DNA of 64,000 nt from an uncultured Erysipelotrichaceae bacterium (GTDB taxonomy: Bacteria; Bacillota_I; Bacilli_A; Erysipelotrichales; Erysipelotrichaceae). Of this stretch, positions 52,501 through 59,951 are shown one piece after another. A program made the position numbers and the translations under genes. The DNA lies in NCBI GenBank assembly GCA_944326795.1, contig CALVFJ010000003.1, positions 34,519 through 98,518 of the forward strand. Direction: 5' to 3'. Every line of letters begins with the position of its first letter. The stretch's first letter is position 1. The notes under the pieces were generated by a model. It saw only the letters and a program-made list of their open reading frames with translations. It did not search any database and had not been told where the DNA came from.

Positions 52501-55500
52501 TGAATTAATTAATGAGAACTATCGTTTGATTGAAGATCCTGATGATACTTATAATGAGTTAGTAAATTATTTTGATAAGGTAGGCGGAATTAATATTGAT
52601 CAAAGCCAAAAATCAAATGCTTTGCGTATACTGAATAATTATGGTTATACTAATAAATCTAAAAAAGCTAATGATATAGGTATTAACTTTAATGAAGGAT
52701 ATGATCAAAATAATTTCTATTTAGATAAAGTATATCAAGAACTAAGCGAACTACTGCCAGGAAGACTTCCAGAAGCTGTCAATTTGGAAGACCAATTACA
52801 AGCTATCATGAATTTAGCTGAGGAAACAAAGCCAGGATATGAGAAGGTAGATACTACTGATGAATTTAAAAAATATATTCAAGATGAAGTTAACCAATTA
52901 TTAGATGATTATCAGTATGAAGTAATTTATCGTAGTGAGAAATCAAACTATGATAAATATGTACGTAAATTAGCTGATGAAAGAGGAAAATTCAATAGTA
53001 AGACAAATACAGATATTTTAGCAAACAGTGAAGCACTTGCTGAAGATTTTGAAGACTTCAAAAAGAATATAGATTCTTATATTGATTCAGTAGGAAATAA
53101 ATATAGTGATATGCGTCCTTATGTTTCTATAATGAAAGACTATAAGAGCTATAATAAAACTATCTCACAAGTTAATGATGTGGTTGCAAACAAGGATAAA
53201 AACATTAGAAAGTATCTATATGATCATACAGAAAAACTGGTTTTTGATGCAGGAAAACAATATGCAGATGGCAAAACTGAAAACTTTAAAAAGTTACATG
53301 ATATAGTTGAAAAATACGGAATTAAGCCGGGTAGCAAAGAGAGTGCAGCACTTCAAAGATTTGGCGAAGGATTTTATCAGAAAAGAACAAAGGAAAAAAT
53401 TAATATTGGTGGTAAAGAACAAACAACTAATATAGTTAATATCGAGAAATATGGTTTAGAAGATTTGAAGAAAGATATTCCTGATGTTCAAATGCAGAAA
53501 AATATTATTGCTGCAGATAAAGAAATCCGAAAAATTTATGATGACTATGCTAAACGAATGAATAAAATGCTAGAGGGTATCTATAGTGAAAAATCACTAA
53601 ATGAAGAGGCAATCAAAGAAAAAGATAAAACTATGCTAGAAATTAATTCACTACGAAAAACTCTAGAAAAGTTGGAAACTTCTGCAGATAAAACACCAAT
53701 GCTATTAGCACAAATAAATAAAGTTAAGGCTGATATTAGAGCTGCTTCAAATCGATATAACAATATTGATCAAGAAGTACGAAAAAATAAGAGATTAAAT
53801 CTAAGAGAGAACTATTATCATCATTTTAATGAAAGTAGCAGGCTATTCGATATCTTTAAAAATCGAGAAATTAAAATAAATAATGAATTATCAGGAATTT
53901 CTGAGTTTACTAAACCAAAAGCTAAATGGCAGTCTTGGATGCAAGAAAGGAATAACTTTGGAGAATATAAAGAAGATGCTATAGGTGGTTTGTTAAAATA
54001 TATTGATGAAGCTGAAAATGCAATTGCATTTGATCCAGTAATCAATGAACTAAGAGATTTTAATAAAGCTTTGGTAAAATATTCAAATGAAGAACAAATA
54101 AATAATGGAAATTATATTGAATTCTTAAATGAATATACTAATGATATTGCTGGTAAAACAAATTATTGGGATAGACCTTTCCAAAGAACATTTGGAAGAA
54201 GAACTATTAAAACTATTGATTTGATGAATAACATGGTTAAGAAAAACGCTGTGTATGGTAATTTTAGATCAGCGATTGCTCAATTCTTTAATGCACCGAA
54301 CTCAGTTGCTTTACTGACACAAAAAGGTGGGGCAGTAAAAACAAATTTAGATATTAGTAAAGGCATTAAAGATTATGTTGGTTATATCCAAAGTAAATTC
54401 AAAGGTGATTATTTAAGTAGTCCTATTCAGCAAAGTGCATTTATTACTCAAAGATATATAGATCAAATTGACAGACAATTTAATTATTCAAACTTCAGGT
54501 ATATAAAAAACTTTGCTGATCTTATGATGTCTGTTGGTGATCAAACTATTGCTGAAATTACATGGTTCAGTGCATATGAGCAAGGAAAAAGATTAAATAA
54601 AAATAATCCTATTGAATATGCAGATGATCTTACCAGAAGAGCAATTGCTGGTAGAGGTATTGGAGAAGTTCCATTATTGCAAAAGTCAAAAATAGTTAAA
54701 TTAGTTACACCATTTCAAGTAGAAGTAAATAATACGTGGAATTTGACGAAAGATTTAGTTAGCAAAAAACAATTTAGTGCGCTTGCCTCTATGTTTGCTA
54801 CAACATATTTGATGAATTCTATTGCTGAAAATATTATGGGAGCTAGATATGGAATAGACTTAGTAGATGCGTTGATGGATGCCTTTAAGATGGCGTTTGG
54901 TGATGATGAAGAGGAAAAAGGTAATCCAGTTGGTCGTGTTGCTGGTGAAATATTGTCAAATGTCCCATACGCTAATGCGATTACTCCTTATCTTGCAGAA
55001 AGCTATGACACAGAAAAGCTATTTGGAGAAGCTGATCCTACAAGATATGGCCAAGTTAATTTAATAGGTGATTTTTTTGAACCATTTATTGATTTAGCTA
55101 ATGGAAATAATATTGATTATACTAAGTTTGCTTCAAATTTATTCCCTGGTGGTGGTAAACAGTTTGATAGAGCGTACAAATATCTTGAAGACAAAGGAAT
55201 AATACCAAGAGTAGATTTTTCAACAAGTAGAGGACTACAAATAAGCAAAAAAGAAGGAGCTTACAATGATAAAGGGCAACTTAAATATGTTATTGATGAT
55301 GATTTATCAGATAATATAAAGGGCGTTATGTTTGGAACCTATGCAACAGATGCAGGAAAAGAATATCTTGATAATAGTTATTCTGCATTAAGTGAAAAGA
55401 AAACAGCTGCAGTAGAAAAGTTAGCTGAAAAACACGAATTAACAGACGTATATGAAGCAATGAGACATATTTCAACAATAAAAGGTATTTCTGGTGTAGA

Positions 55501-55975
55501 TAATTCTAAGGCATCTTACGTTAGACAATATTTAGAAGAACAGGGATTATATAATGATATTGTTAAAGGTGCAGATACCGATACTTTACAGAGCTGGGGC
55601 TTGAATAAAACTGTAGTTGAGATGAGCGATAGTGAGTTCCAATCTCAATTAAAAATGTTAGAAATGGATAATCCAACTAGCTATAATGCTAACGGAATTA
55701 AAAAGATAGATATATTAGATAACTATGTATCTACAGATACAGCTGCTAAAATTGTTGATCATATTGATGATATAGAGTCTGTGAAAAAAGATGGTAAATC
55801 AATTAGTAATTCAAAATCTGCTTTGATTAGAGATTACTTAGAAGATCAAGGAATATATAACCAGTTAAAGAAATCAGGTAGTTTAAGTGAATTGGGTGTT
55901 TCAGATAGTGTTATTGGAATGACTCAAGCTGAATTCGATGAATTTATACGTACAAAGATTGATCCATATAGATAA
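49586..55975 (+). CDS. Giant polyvalent virion protein with zincin motif
   Basis: 2129 residues. Glycine/alanine-rich helical N-terminus (about 180-360). A zincin motif HELTHH lies at 531-536 with a later acidic candidate ligand in DSEM (Glu588). A domain at about 670-870 (VIVNAGELLQDAIKINE, ARFVVVNNELNN) resembles the BECR-type nuclease or MuF-C domains of polyvalent proteins. Long coiled coils follow at about 1150-1480. A large-polyvalent-type segment (AIAGRGIGEVPLLQKSKIVK) and two similar repeats lie at the C-terminus. Such proteins ride in the virion and enter the host with DNA. Domain names other than the zincin motif are tentative. Confidence 0.8.
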   Translation: MAKIMQKYDKNKKTSYVPYKEKEYDVNNPYDMLMKSLEEDRFQSYLPNPNKLMQNQGFQDVVDQSLFGYKEPIQQEEVNDVGSLLGYLGQEAMQAFTNSSGNMFGGMAKGIDVGLDSPIIDGILFNNPIVSGAEKAVNAAIDLADPKNELDISFKDSIQKALNKYSDNAFEFANAFQDDKYVTDNDIIKFAGNVSSGVGGMVPQIATSLAAGPTASMASLIAQSFGSGYNEAINDGAEENKAILYGLANAGIEAGTEKLTGGLDFFGKGALDDIIDSGISKISNNYLRKGAKVGADMLGEGLEEYISGVAGEFTPDIYKEYEGNENILERLANVQPEALYSGAVGGVTAGVLNTPSYIVNGIEPKPVINKEFLEKNRTPVQQETKQNATLQTNNVVNPVQENIAETALKEPNIETAEEVPLNEGINEQVAQATVDQQQSTINENIAEGLKSDNDMIKMEAQRVNSEKIKNSAKLYKVDTETANRVSEVSNALGVQVEFVDQLDHGAEGAYKDGVIYISKDTVNPVQQVYKHELTHHLETTDSYNEFKDTVLQLMKLRNVDVDSVRNNIRQNYLNSGVDLVNEADIDSEMVSIFTQDGIFQDKNTIDDIANININVAQKIWNWIKEKVYSFAPGSTEKAMLLKAERLYREAIDQANKKSAQTNASGNTKLSLGTNVDVITDSKNPDYYKYDNLIKLNDIKVPQYSSLDLTSLQRSDVLRLSKERAIQNGAIDFKDGNSYFVYNNGDKIRVNKTGLLHRKYNDKLSNRRLNVIVNAGELLQDAIKINEVYRDGKTSNIYFSKYYQDGNPYVARFVVVNNELNNIDNFRLYSLSTRKGSSRRPARANSSFSGVGASSMESVNDFLRDVNDILEYKNDLPLDVYYRLNEKYLSTPYDLEGHKYSFGTSLNRLDSSKELKAKVAGYNALESNYKKKIVGTVQDEYRGSQIDDFLNYAADETLRTGSISKDTRQELINELINENYRLIEDPDDTYNELVNYFDKVGGINIDQSQKSNALRILNNYGYTNKSKKANDIGINFNEGYDQNNFYLDKVYQELSELLPGRLPEAVNLEDQLQAIMNLAEETKPGYEKVDTTDEFKKYIQDEVNQLLDDYQYEVIYRSEKSNYDKYVRKLADERGKFNSKTNTDILANSEALAEDFEDFKKNIDSYIDSVGNKYSDMRPYVSIMKDYKSYNKTISQVNDVVANKDKNIRKYLYDHTEKLVFDAGKQYADGKTENFKKLHDIVEKYGIKPGSKESAALQRFGEGFYQKRTKEKINIGGKEQTTNIVNIEKYGLEDLKKDIPDVQMQKNIIAADKEIRKIYDDYAKRMNKMLEGIYSEKSLNEEAIKEKDKTMLEINSLRKTLEKLETSADKTPMLLAQINKVKADIRAASNRYNNIDQEVRKNKRLNLRENYYHHFNESSRLFDIFKNREIKINNELSGISEFTKPKAKWQSWMQERNNFGEYKEDAIGGLLKYIDEAENAIAFDPVINELRDFNKALVKYSNEEQINNGNYIEFLNEYTNDIAGKTNYWDRPFQRTFGRRTIKTIDLMNNMVKKNAVYGNFRSAIAQFFNAPNSVALLTQKGGAVKTNLDISKGIKDYVGYIQSKFKGDYLSSPIQQSAFITQRYIDQIDRQFNYSNFRYIKNFADLMMSVGDQTIAEITWFSAYEQGKRLNKNNPIEYADDLTRRAIAGRGIGEVPLLQKSKIVKLVTPFQVEVNNTWNLTKDLVSKKQFSALASMFATTYLMNSIAENIMGARYGIDLVDALMDAFKMAFGDDEEEKGNPVGRVAGEILSNVPYANAITPYLAESYDTEKLFGEADPTRYGQVNLIGDFFEPFIDLANGNNIDYTKFASNLFPGGGKQFDRAYKYLEDKGIIPRVDFSTSRGLQISKKEGAYNDKGQLKYVIDDDLSDNIKGVMFGTYATDAGKEYLDNSYSALSEKKTAAVEKLAEKHELTDVYEAMRHISTIKGISGVDNSKASYVRQYLEEQGLYNDIVKGADTDTLQSWGLNKTVVEMSDSEFQSQLKMLEMDNPTSYNANGIKKIDILDNYVSTDTAAKIVDHIDDIESVKKDGKSISNSKSALIRDYLEDQGIYNQLKKSGSLSELGVSDSVIGMTQAEFDEFIRTKIDPYR

Positions 55976-56003
55976 AGCCTATCAACTTGATAGGCTTTTT
56001 TTT
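55975..56003 (+). terminator. Terminator at the end of the phage late operon
   Basis: AAGCCTATCAA, one base, TTGATAGGCTT, then a long T run. It closes the 20-kb late unit before attR. Confidence 0.9.
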
Positions 56004-56046
56004 ATGTGATATATTATTAAAAAAGGTAAATAAAAAAGGTGATCAT

Positions 56047-56124
56047 ATGTTGGTAAATAAAAGAAATACTCCGCAGGAAGCATTCATGGCGGTATTGTCA
56101 ATGGATGATGACAACGGTAAATAG
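56047..56124 (+). pseudogene. lepA: Stranded native lepA 3' end
   Basis: An open frame of 25 codons starts in phage DNA (MLVNKRNT) and crosses the core into PQEAFMAVLSMDDDNGK, the usual LepA ending. AAAGGTGAT precedes the ATG, so it may be translated and coupled to hemW, whose ATG lies 2 bases after the stop. Before insertion this segment completed lepA. Confidence 0.85.
56071..56081. other. attR core
   Basis: CCGCAGGAAGC, identical to 22821-22831. Confidence 0.85.
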
Positions 56125-56126
56125 CA

Positions 56127-57221
56127 ATGAGCCAAGCCCTTTATGTTCATGTGCCATTTTGCCGAAGCATTTGCTTTTATTGTGATTTTTGCCATGTAGG
56201 ATATAACAAGCAAGTTGTTGATGCATGGCTATCAGCTTTAGCTAAGCAATTAAAACAAACTAATATCGAAGCTGCCAAGATCGATACCATTTATCTTGGG
56301 GGAGGAACTCCAAATTGCTTAGATGCCGATCAGTTAGAGCTACTATTACAATTGCTTAGACCATATAGCCAACATGTTAAAGAATATACGATCGAAATCA
56401 ACGCAGAAGCAATGGATGAATCAAAATATCAGCTTTTAAAAAAATATGGCATCAATCGCGTAAGCATTGGTTTAGAAGCTACTGATGGTAATATGCTAAA
56501 ACTACTAAATCGGAAAGCATCTTTTGAAGATGTAAAAGAATGTATCTACTCATTTATAGCAGTAGGTATTGATAACATATCGGTTGATCTATTATATTCT
56601 TTGCCTTTTCAAACAACTGCAGATTTTATGCGGGATATTGATTTAACCGTATCATTGCCGATCAAGCATGTATCGATCTATGCTTTAACTATTGAAGAAA
56701 ATACTTTTTTTGGTCGTCAAGGGTTTAAGCCTCAAGATGATGAAACCGAGGCGGATATGTATTTGCAAGCCATTGCGAAACTTGAAGCTGCTGGCTTTAA
56801 ACAATATGAGATCAGTAATTTTGCTAAAGAAGGCTATCAAAGCTTGCATAATCTACATTATTGGCATTTTGATGATTTTTATGGTATCGGTCCTGGAGCC
56901 AGTGGCAAGCTAGATCATCGCTTATATGATAATGTAAAGGATGTAAAGGCTTATATCCAAGACCCTTTAAAACAAGATTTTATTTGCTTTAAAGATAAAG
57001 AAGAAGAGATGTTCGAACATATCATGATGAATCTGCGGCTGATCGATGGAATTGATGCCACAGCTTTTAAAGAACGATATGATGTCGATATTTTTGATCA
57101 TTATCATGATGTTATTGATCAGCTAAAAGAAAAAAACCTTCTTAAACAGGAAGGCAATTATCTTCGCTGTACCAAAGAAGGTTTTCCATTATTAAATACG
57201 ATCCTAACGTATTTTCTTTAG
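56127..57221 (+). CDS. hemW: Heme chaperone HemW (radical SAM)
   Basis: 364 residues. Starts SQALYVHVPFCRSICFYCDF: three cysteines of the radical-SAM cluster plus an extra C as in HemW. The GGGTPNCL motif (about 54-61) and GPGASG follow. HemW-type proteins resemble coproporphyrinogen dehydrogenase HemN but hand heme to acceptors. lepA-hemW is a conserved Bacillota pair, now split by the prophage. Its promoter was probably that of lepA, so present expression must come from another start or read-through. Confidence 0.93.
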   Translation: MSQALYVHVPFCRSICFYCDFCHVGYNKQVVDAWLSALAKQLKQTNIEAAKIDTIYLGGGTPNCLDADQLELLLQLLRPYSQHVKEYTIEINAEAMDESKYQLLKKYGINRVSIGLEATDGNMLKLLNRKASFEDVKECIYSFIAVGIDNISVDLLYSLPFQTTADFMRDIDLTVSLPIKHVSIYALTIEENTFFGRQGFKPQDDETEADMYLQAIAKLEAAGFKQYEISNFAKEGYQSLHNLHYWHFDDFYGIGPGASGKLDHRLYDNVKDVKAYIQDPLKQDFICFKDKEEEMFEHIMMNLRLIDGIDATAFKERYDVDIFDHYHDVIDQLKEKNLLKQEGNYLRCTKEGFPLLNTILTYFL

Positions 57222-58063
57222 TCGTATAATTTATATATAGCTTGAGTACCTAGATCACCGCCATATCTTGCGGCGACCTTTTCATATGCTGATAAAACAT
57301 CTTTTAAGATGGTAAGATCTAAATTGTTTTTATCTGCTTCGTCAATCGCAAGTTTCATATCTTTGATAAAATGTTTGATGAAAAAACCAGGGGCAAAATC
57401 GTCGTTGATCATTTTTTGACCATTATTGGTCATTTGCCAACTGCCCGCAGCGCCCATGCTGATCGCATCAAAAACTGTTTGCATATCCAAGCCCATCGTT
57501 TTGCTATAGTTTAATGCTTCGTTCACGCCAGCAACACAACCGGCAATTGCAATTTGATTGGCCATCTTGCAATGTTGACCGCTCCCAGCTGTACCGATAT
57601 AGCTAATTGTCTTGCCCATTGCCTCAAAGATCGGCAATGCTTGCTCAAAGGCCTTTTTTTCACCGCCAACCATGATAGAAAGCGTCCCATTTTTTGCTCC
57701 GCTATCACCGCCAGATACTGGAGCATCCAGCACAGAAATGCCTTTTGCTTGTCCTTGGATAAATAATTGTTTGGCTAAGGAAGGGGAACTAGTGGTCATA
57801 TCGATTGCTATCTTTCCATCAAAATTTTCAAAGATTACATCATATACCTCTTTGACATCATCAGGCATGCCAACCATCGTGATAACAGTATCTACATCTT
57901 TGATACATGCTTCGATCGTTGAGGTAAAGTTTGCCCCATCTTTAACTAATGCCAACGCTTTTTGCGACGTACGGTTATATACGTTAACGGCATGGCCATT
58001 TTTTAATAGATTTCTGACCATACCGCTGCCCATGACGCCGGTACCTATAAATCCTATCTTCAT
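57218..58063 (-). CDS. Beta-hydroxyacid dehydrogenase (3-hydroxyisobutyrate dehydrogenase/GarR-like)
   Basis: 281 residues from the ATG at 58063 (GGAG 9 bases upstream). The NAD(P)-binding motif GFIGTGVMGSGM is near 5-16. Substrate-binding DAPVSGGDSGAKNGTLS lies near 117-133, and the catalytic lysine is in GSGQHCKMANQI near 170. Family members oxidise or reduce short hydroxyacids such as tartronate semialdehyde; the substrate is not determined. Its end overlaps the hemW end by 4 bases on the opposite strand. Confidence 0.9.
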   Translation of the reverse strand: MKIGFIGTGVMGSGMVRNLLKNGHAVNVYNRTSQKALALVKDGANFTSTIEACIKDVDTVITMVGMPDDVKEVYDVIFENFDGKIAIDMTTSSPSLAKQLFIQGQAKGISVLDAPVSGGDSGAKNGTLSIMVGGEKKAFEQALPIFEAMGKTISYIGTAGSGQHCKMANQIAIAGCVAGVNEALNYSKTMGLDMQTVFDAISMGAAGSWQMTNNGQKMINDDFAPGFFIKHFIKDMKLAIDEADKNNLDLTILKDVLSAYEKVAARYGGDLGTQAIYKLYD

Positions 58064-58187
58064 ATTCATCGCTCCTTTTTCAATATAGATATTTTAACAG
58101 ATAGCTGCAAAAATATATAAAAATAACTGGCAGATTATCACGATAATAATAGATAAATCAAAAAATAATGATGTTAAACAAAGATGC

Positions 58188-58216
58188 TTGATTTAAACGA
58201 TAGGATATGATAACAT
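58188..58216 (+). promoter_or_regulatory. rpsO promoter
   Basis: TTGATT, 17-base spacer, TAACAT; predicted start near 58222, at the base of the leader stem. Confidence 0.65.
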
Positions 58217-58223
58217 ATAAACG

Positions 58224-58274
58224 CTTTTGATCTGGGTTTGTCGTTACCTCTAGACGCGTTACGCGGATCAAAAG
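58224..58274 (+). promoter_or_regulatory. Structured S15 leader, probable autoregulatory site
   Basis: CTTTTGATC pairs perfectly with GATCAAAAG (58266-58274) to close a domain. Inside, CGCG-TTA-CGCG forms a second stem. The GGAGG ribosome site lies 16 bases after the closing stem. S15 genes in Bacillota commonly carry such leaders that bind S15 itself. Confidence 0.7.
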
Positions 58275-58303
58275 GACTAACAAGAAAGATGGAGGAAAAA
58301 CAA

Positions 58304-58570
58304 ATGTTAACTAAAGCAGAAAAAACACAAATCATCAAAGATTACGCTCGTTTTGAAGGTGATACCGGAAGCGTTGAAGTACAAGTTGCCGTTTTAACAG
58401 CACAGATCAACCGCTTGACCGAACACTTGAAAGAACACAAGAAAGACTACCATTCAACCAGAGGTTTGATGAAGATGGTTGGTCGTCGTAAGAATTTCTT
58501 AAGCTATCTAAAAGAAAAAGATATCAATAGATATCGTGATCTAGTTTCAAGATTAGGATTAAGAAAATAA
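58304..58570 (+). CDS. rpsO: 30S ribosomal protein S15
   Basis: 88 residues beginning [20 protein letters not shown] with the S15 signature [20 protein letters not shown] and [20 protein letters not shown]. It binds the central domain of 16S rRNA. The ATG at 58304 follows GGAGG; an upstream in-frame start would run through the leader RNA and is rejected. Confidence 0.97.
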   Translation: MLTKAEKTQIIKDYARFEGDTGSVEVQVAVLTAQINRLTEHLKEHKKDYHSTRGLMKMVGRRKNFLSYLKEKDINRYRDLVSRLGLRK

Positions 58571-58596
58571 TGATCATGCTTTGCATGATCTTTTTC
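58571..58596 (+). terminator. Intrinsic terminator after rpsO
   Basis: GATCATGC, TTT loop, GCATGATC, then a T-rich run. Confidence 0.85.
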
Positions 58597-58654
58597 TTTA
58601 TTTCAAAAATGAACTGGTGTATATTATTAGTATAAAAGAAAAGGGTGAAATAAG

Positions 58655-59242
58655 ATGGCTCAGATCTTAAAAGATAATGTTCGTAACCAGATCATCGAAG
58701 CTGCAATTTCTGAAATTTATTTAAATGGCATCAAAAAGATCAGCATGCGCAACATTGCTAAAAAAGCCGATATGACCGTTGGAAATTTATATCGGTATTA
58801 TAAAAGCAAAGATGCTTTGATCAGCAGTATCATCCAGCCTGTCATCGTCAAGATCGATCAAGCGATCAAGGATGCCAGCGGCGATAAGATTGCTTTTTTG
58901 AATGTGCAGGATTGTACGATAAGCGTAGAAGATGTTAACGAAGCTATTGAAAATTTGGCAGATGAATTGATAAAGATATATGATGAAAATCCGATCATCA
59001 TGAAGATCATCATGAAAAATGAGATCGTTAACAAAAGGATCATCGACTGGCTAGCAGGTTTGATGATTACGCTAAGCTATCATTGGCATAGCGGACCTCA
59101 GGATCATAATTATTATTACATCATGGCAACGTCGATCATTGGCGGTATGAGCTACGCCTTTACTTATATTGAAGATAGAGAAGCGTTAGCAAAAAATTTT
59201 AAGTTATATTTAAAACAGATCATAAAGATATTAGGAGCATAA
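58655..59242 (+). CDS. TetR/AcrR family regulator
   Basis: 195 residues. N-terminal TetR helix-turn-helix: IIEAAISEIYLNGIKKISMR, then IAKKADMTVGNLYRYYKSKD. The ligand-binding C-terminal domain is divergent. It sits 3 bases before the ABC ATPase gene and probably represses the whole export operon. Confidence 0.92.
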   Translation: MAQILKDNVRNQIIEAAISEIYLNGIKKISMRNIAKKADMTVGNLYRYYKSKDALISSIIQPVIVKIDQAIKDASGDKIAFLNVQDCTISVEDVNEAIENLADELIKIYDENPIIMKIIMKNEIVNKRIIDWLAGLMITLSYHWHSGPQDHNYYYIMATSIIGGMSYAFTYIEDREALAKNFKLYLKQIIKILGA

Positions 59243-59245
59243 ATC

Positions 59246-59947
59246 ATGAGTTTTATTGAGTTTGAAAATGTTAAGAAAATTTATAAGATGGGAGAAGTTG
59301 AGATCGAAGCATTATCTGGGGTCGATTTTACGATCGAAAAAGGAGAATTTGTCGTAATTGCCGGTCAATCAGGTGCTGGCAAAAGTACGATCTTAAATAT
59401 TCTTGGTGGTATGGATAACTGTACTAGCGGGACCATCATCGTTGATGATACGGAAGTTAGCAAGATGAATGCTAAAGAACTATGCGCATATCGCCGTTAC
59501 GATATTGGTTTTGTTTTTCAGTTTTATAACCTTGTTCAAAATTTAACGGCTAAAGAAAATGTTGAGCTTGCTACGCAAATTTGCAAAGATCCATTGAATA
59601 TTGATGAAACCATCGAAGCCGTTGGTCTAAAAAGCCGTAAAAATAACTTTCCTTCGCAATTATCAGGTGGAGAACAACAAAGAGTAGCAATTGCCAGGGC
59701 TTTAGCTAAAAATCCAAAATTATTGCTGTGTGATGAACCGACCGGGGCTTTGGACTATCAAACGGGTAAACAAGTACTTAAGCTATTGCAGGATACTTGT
59801 CGTCAAAGGAAGATGACCGTTGTGGTCATAACGCATAATCTGGCACTTTGTCCAATGGGCGATAAGGTAATTCATGTAAAGAGTGGCAAGATCGCTAATA
59901 TTGAGATCAATGAACATCCGCAAGATGTAGAAAGCATCGAATGGTAG
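59246..59947 (+). CDS. ABC transporter ATPase (MacB/LolD-like)
   Basis: 233 residues. Walker [14 protein letters not shown]-loop FVFQFYNL, signature [15 protein letters not shown], Walker [12 protein letters not shown] and H-loop VITHN. It belongs to the FtsE/LolD/MacB group that powers FtsX-type permeases, here encoded next door. Likely mechanotransmission or export, not import. Confidence 0.94.
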   Translation: MSFIEFENVKKIYKMGEVEIEALSGVDFTIEKGEFVVIAGQSGAGKSTILNILGGMDNCTSGTIIVDDTEVSKMNAKELCAYRRYDIGFVFQFYNLVQNLTAKENVELATQICKDPLNIDETIEAVGLKSRKNNFPSQLSGGEQQRVAIARALAKNPKLLLCDEPTGALDYQTGKQVLKLLQDTCRQRKMTVVVITHNLALCPMGDKVIHVKSGKIANIEINEHPQDVESIEW

Positions 59948-59951
59948 ATAT

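Larger units (their letters stand above)
22821..56081. mobile_element. Temperate podovirus-like prophage integrated in lepA
   Basis: About 33.3 kb bounded by exact 11-base repeats (CCGCAGGAAGC), with a serine integrase 1.6 kb inside the left end. It carries lysogeny, replication, packaging, capsid, tail, lysis and virion genes. No tape-measure, sheath or major tail tube gene is seen. The late order terminase-portal-scaffold-capsid-connector-propeller-like-fibre fits a short tail. All structural genes appear intact, so it may be inducible. Base use is visibly different from the host genes: fewer ATC and GATC, more ATT and ATA. Confidence 0.93.

Noticed and set aside
22821..56081. Diversity-generating retroelement acting on the tail genes
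   Set aside because: No reverse transcriptase gene and no template/variable repeat pair were seen in the element.
22821..56081. CRISPR array or cas genes
   Set aside because: No regularly spaced direct repeats of 24-40 bases were found; the iterons and hairpins have other explanations.
58238..58303. A longer S15 protein starting upstream in the same frame
   Set aside because: That start would translate the structured leader and lacks a ribosome site; the ATG after GGAGG gives the standard S15 N-terminus.
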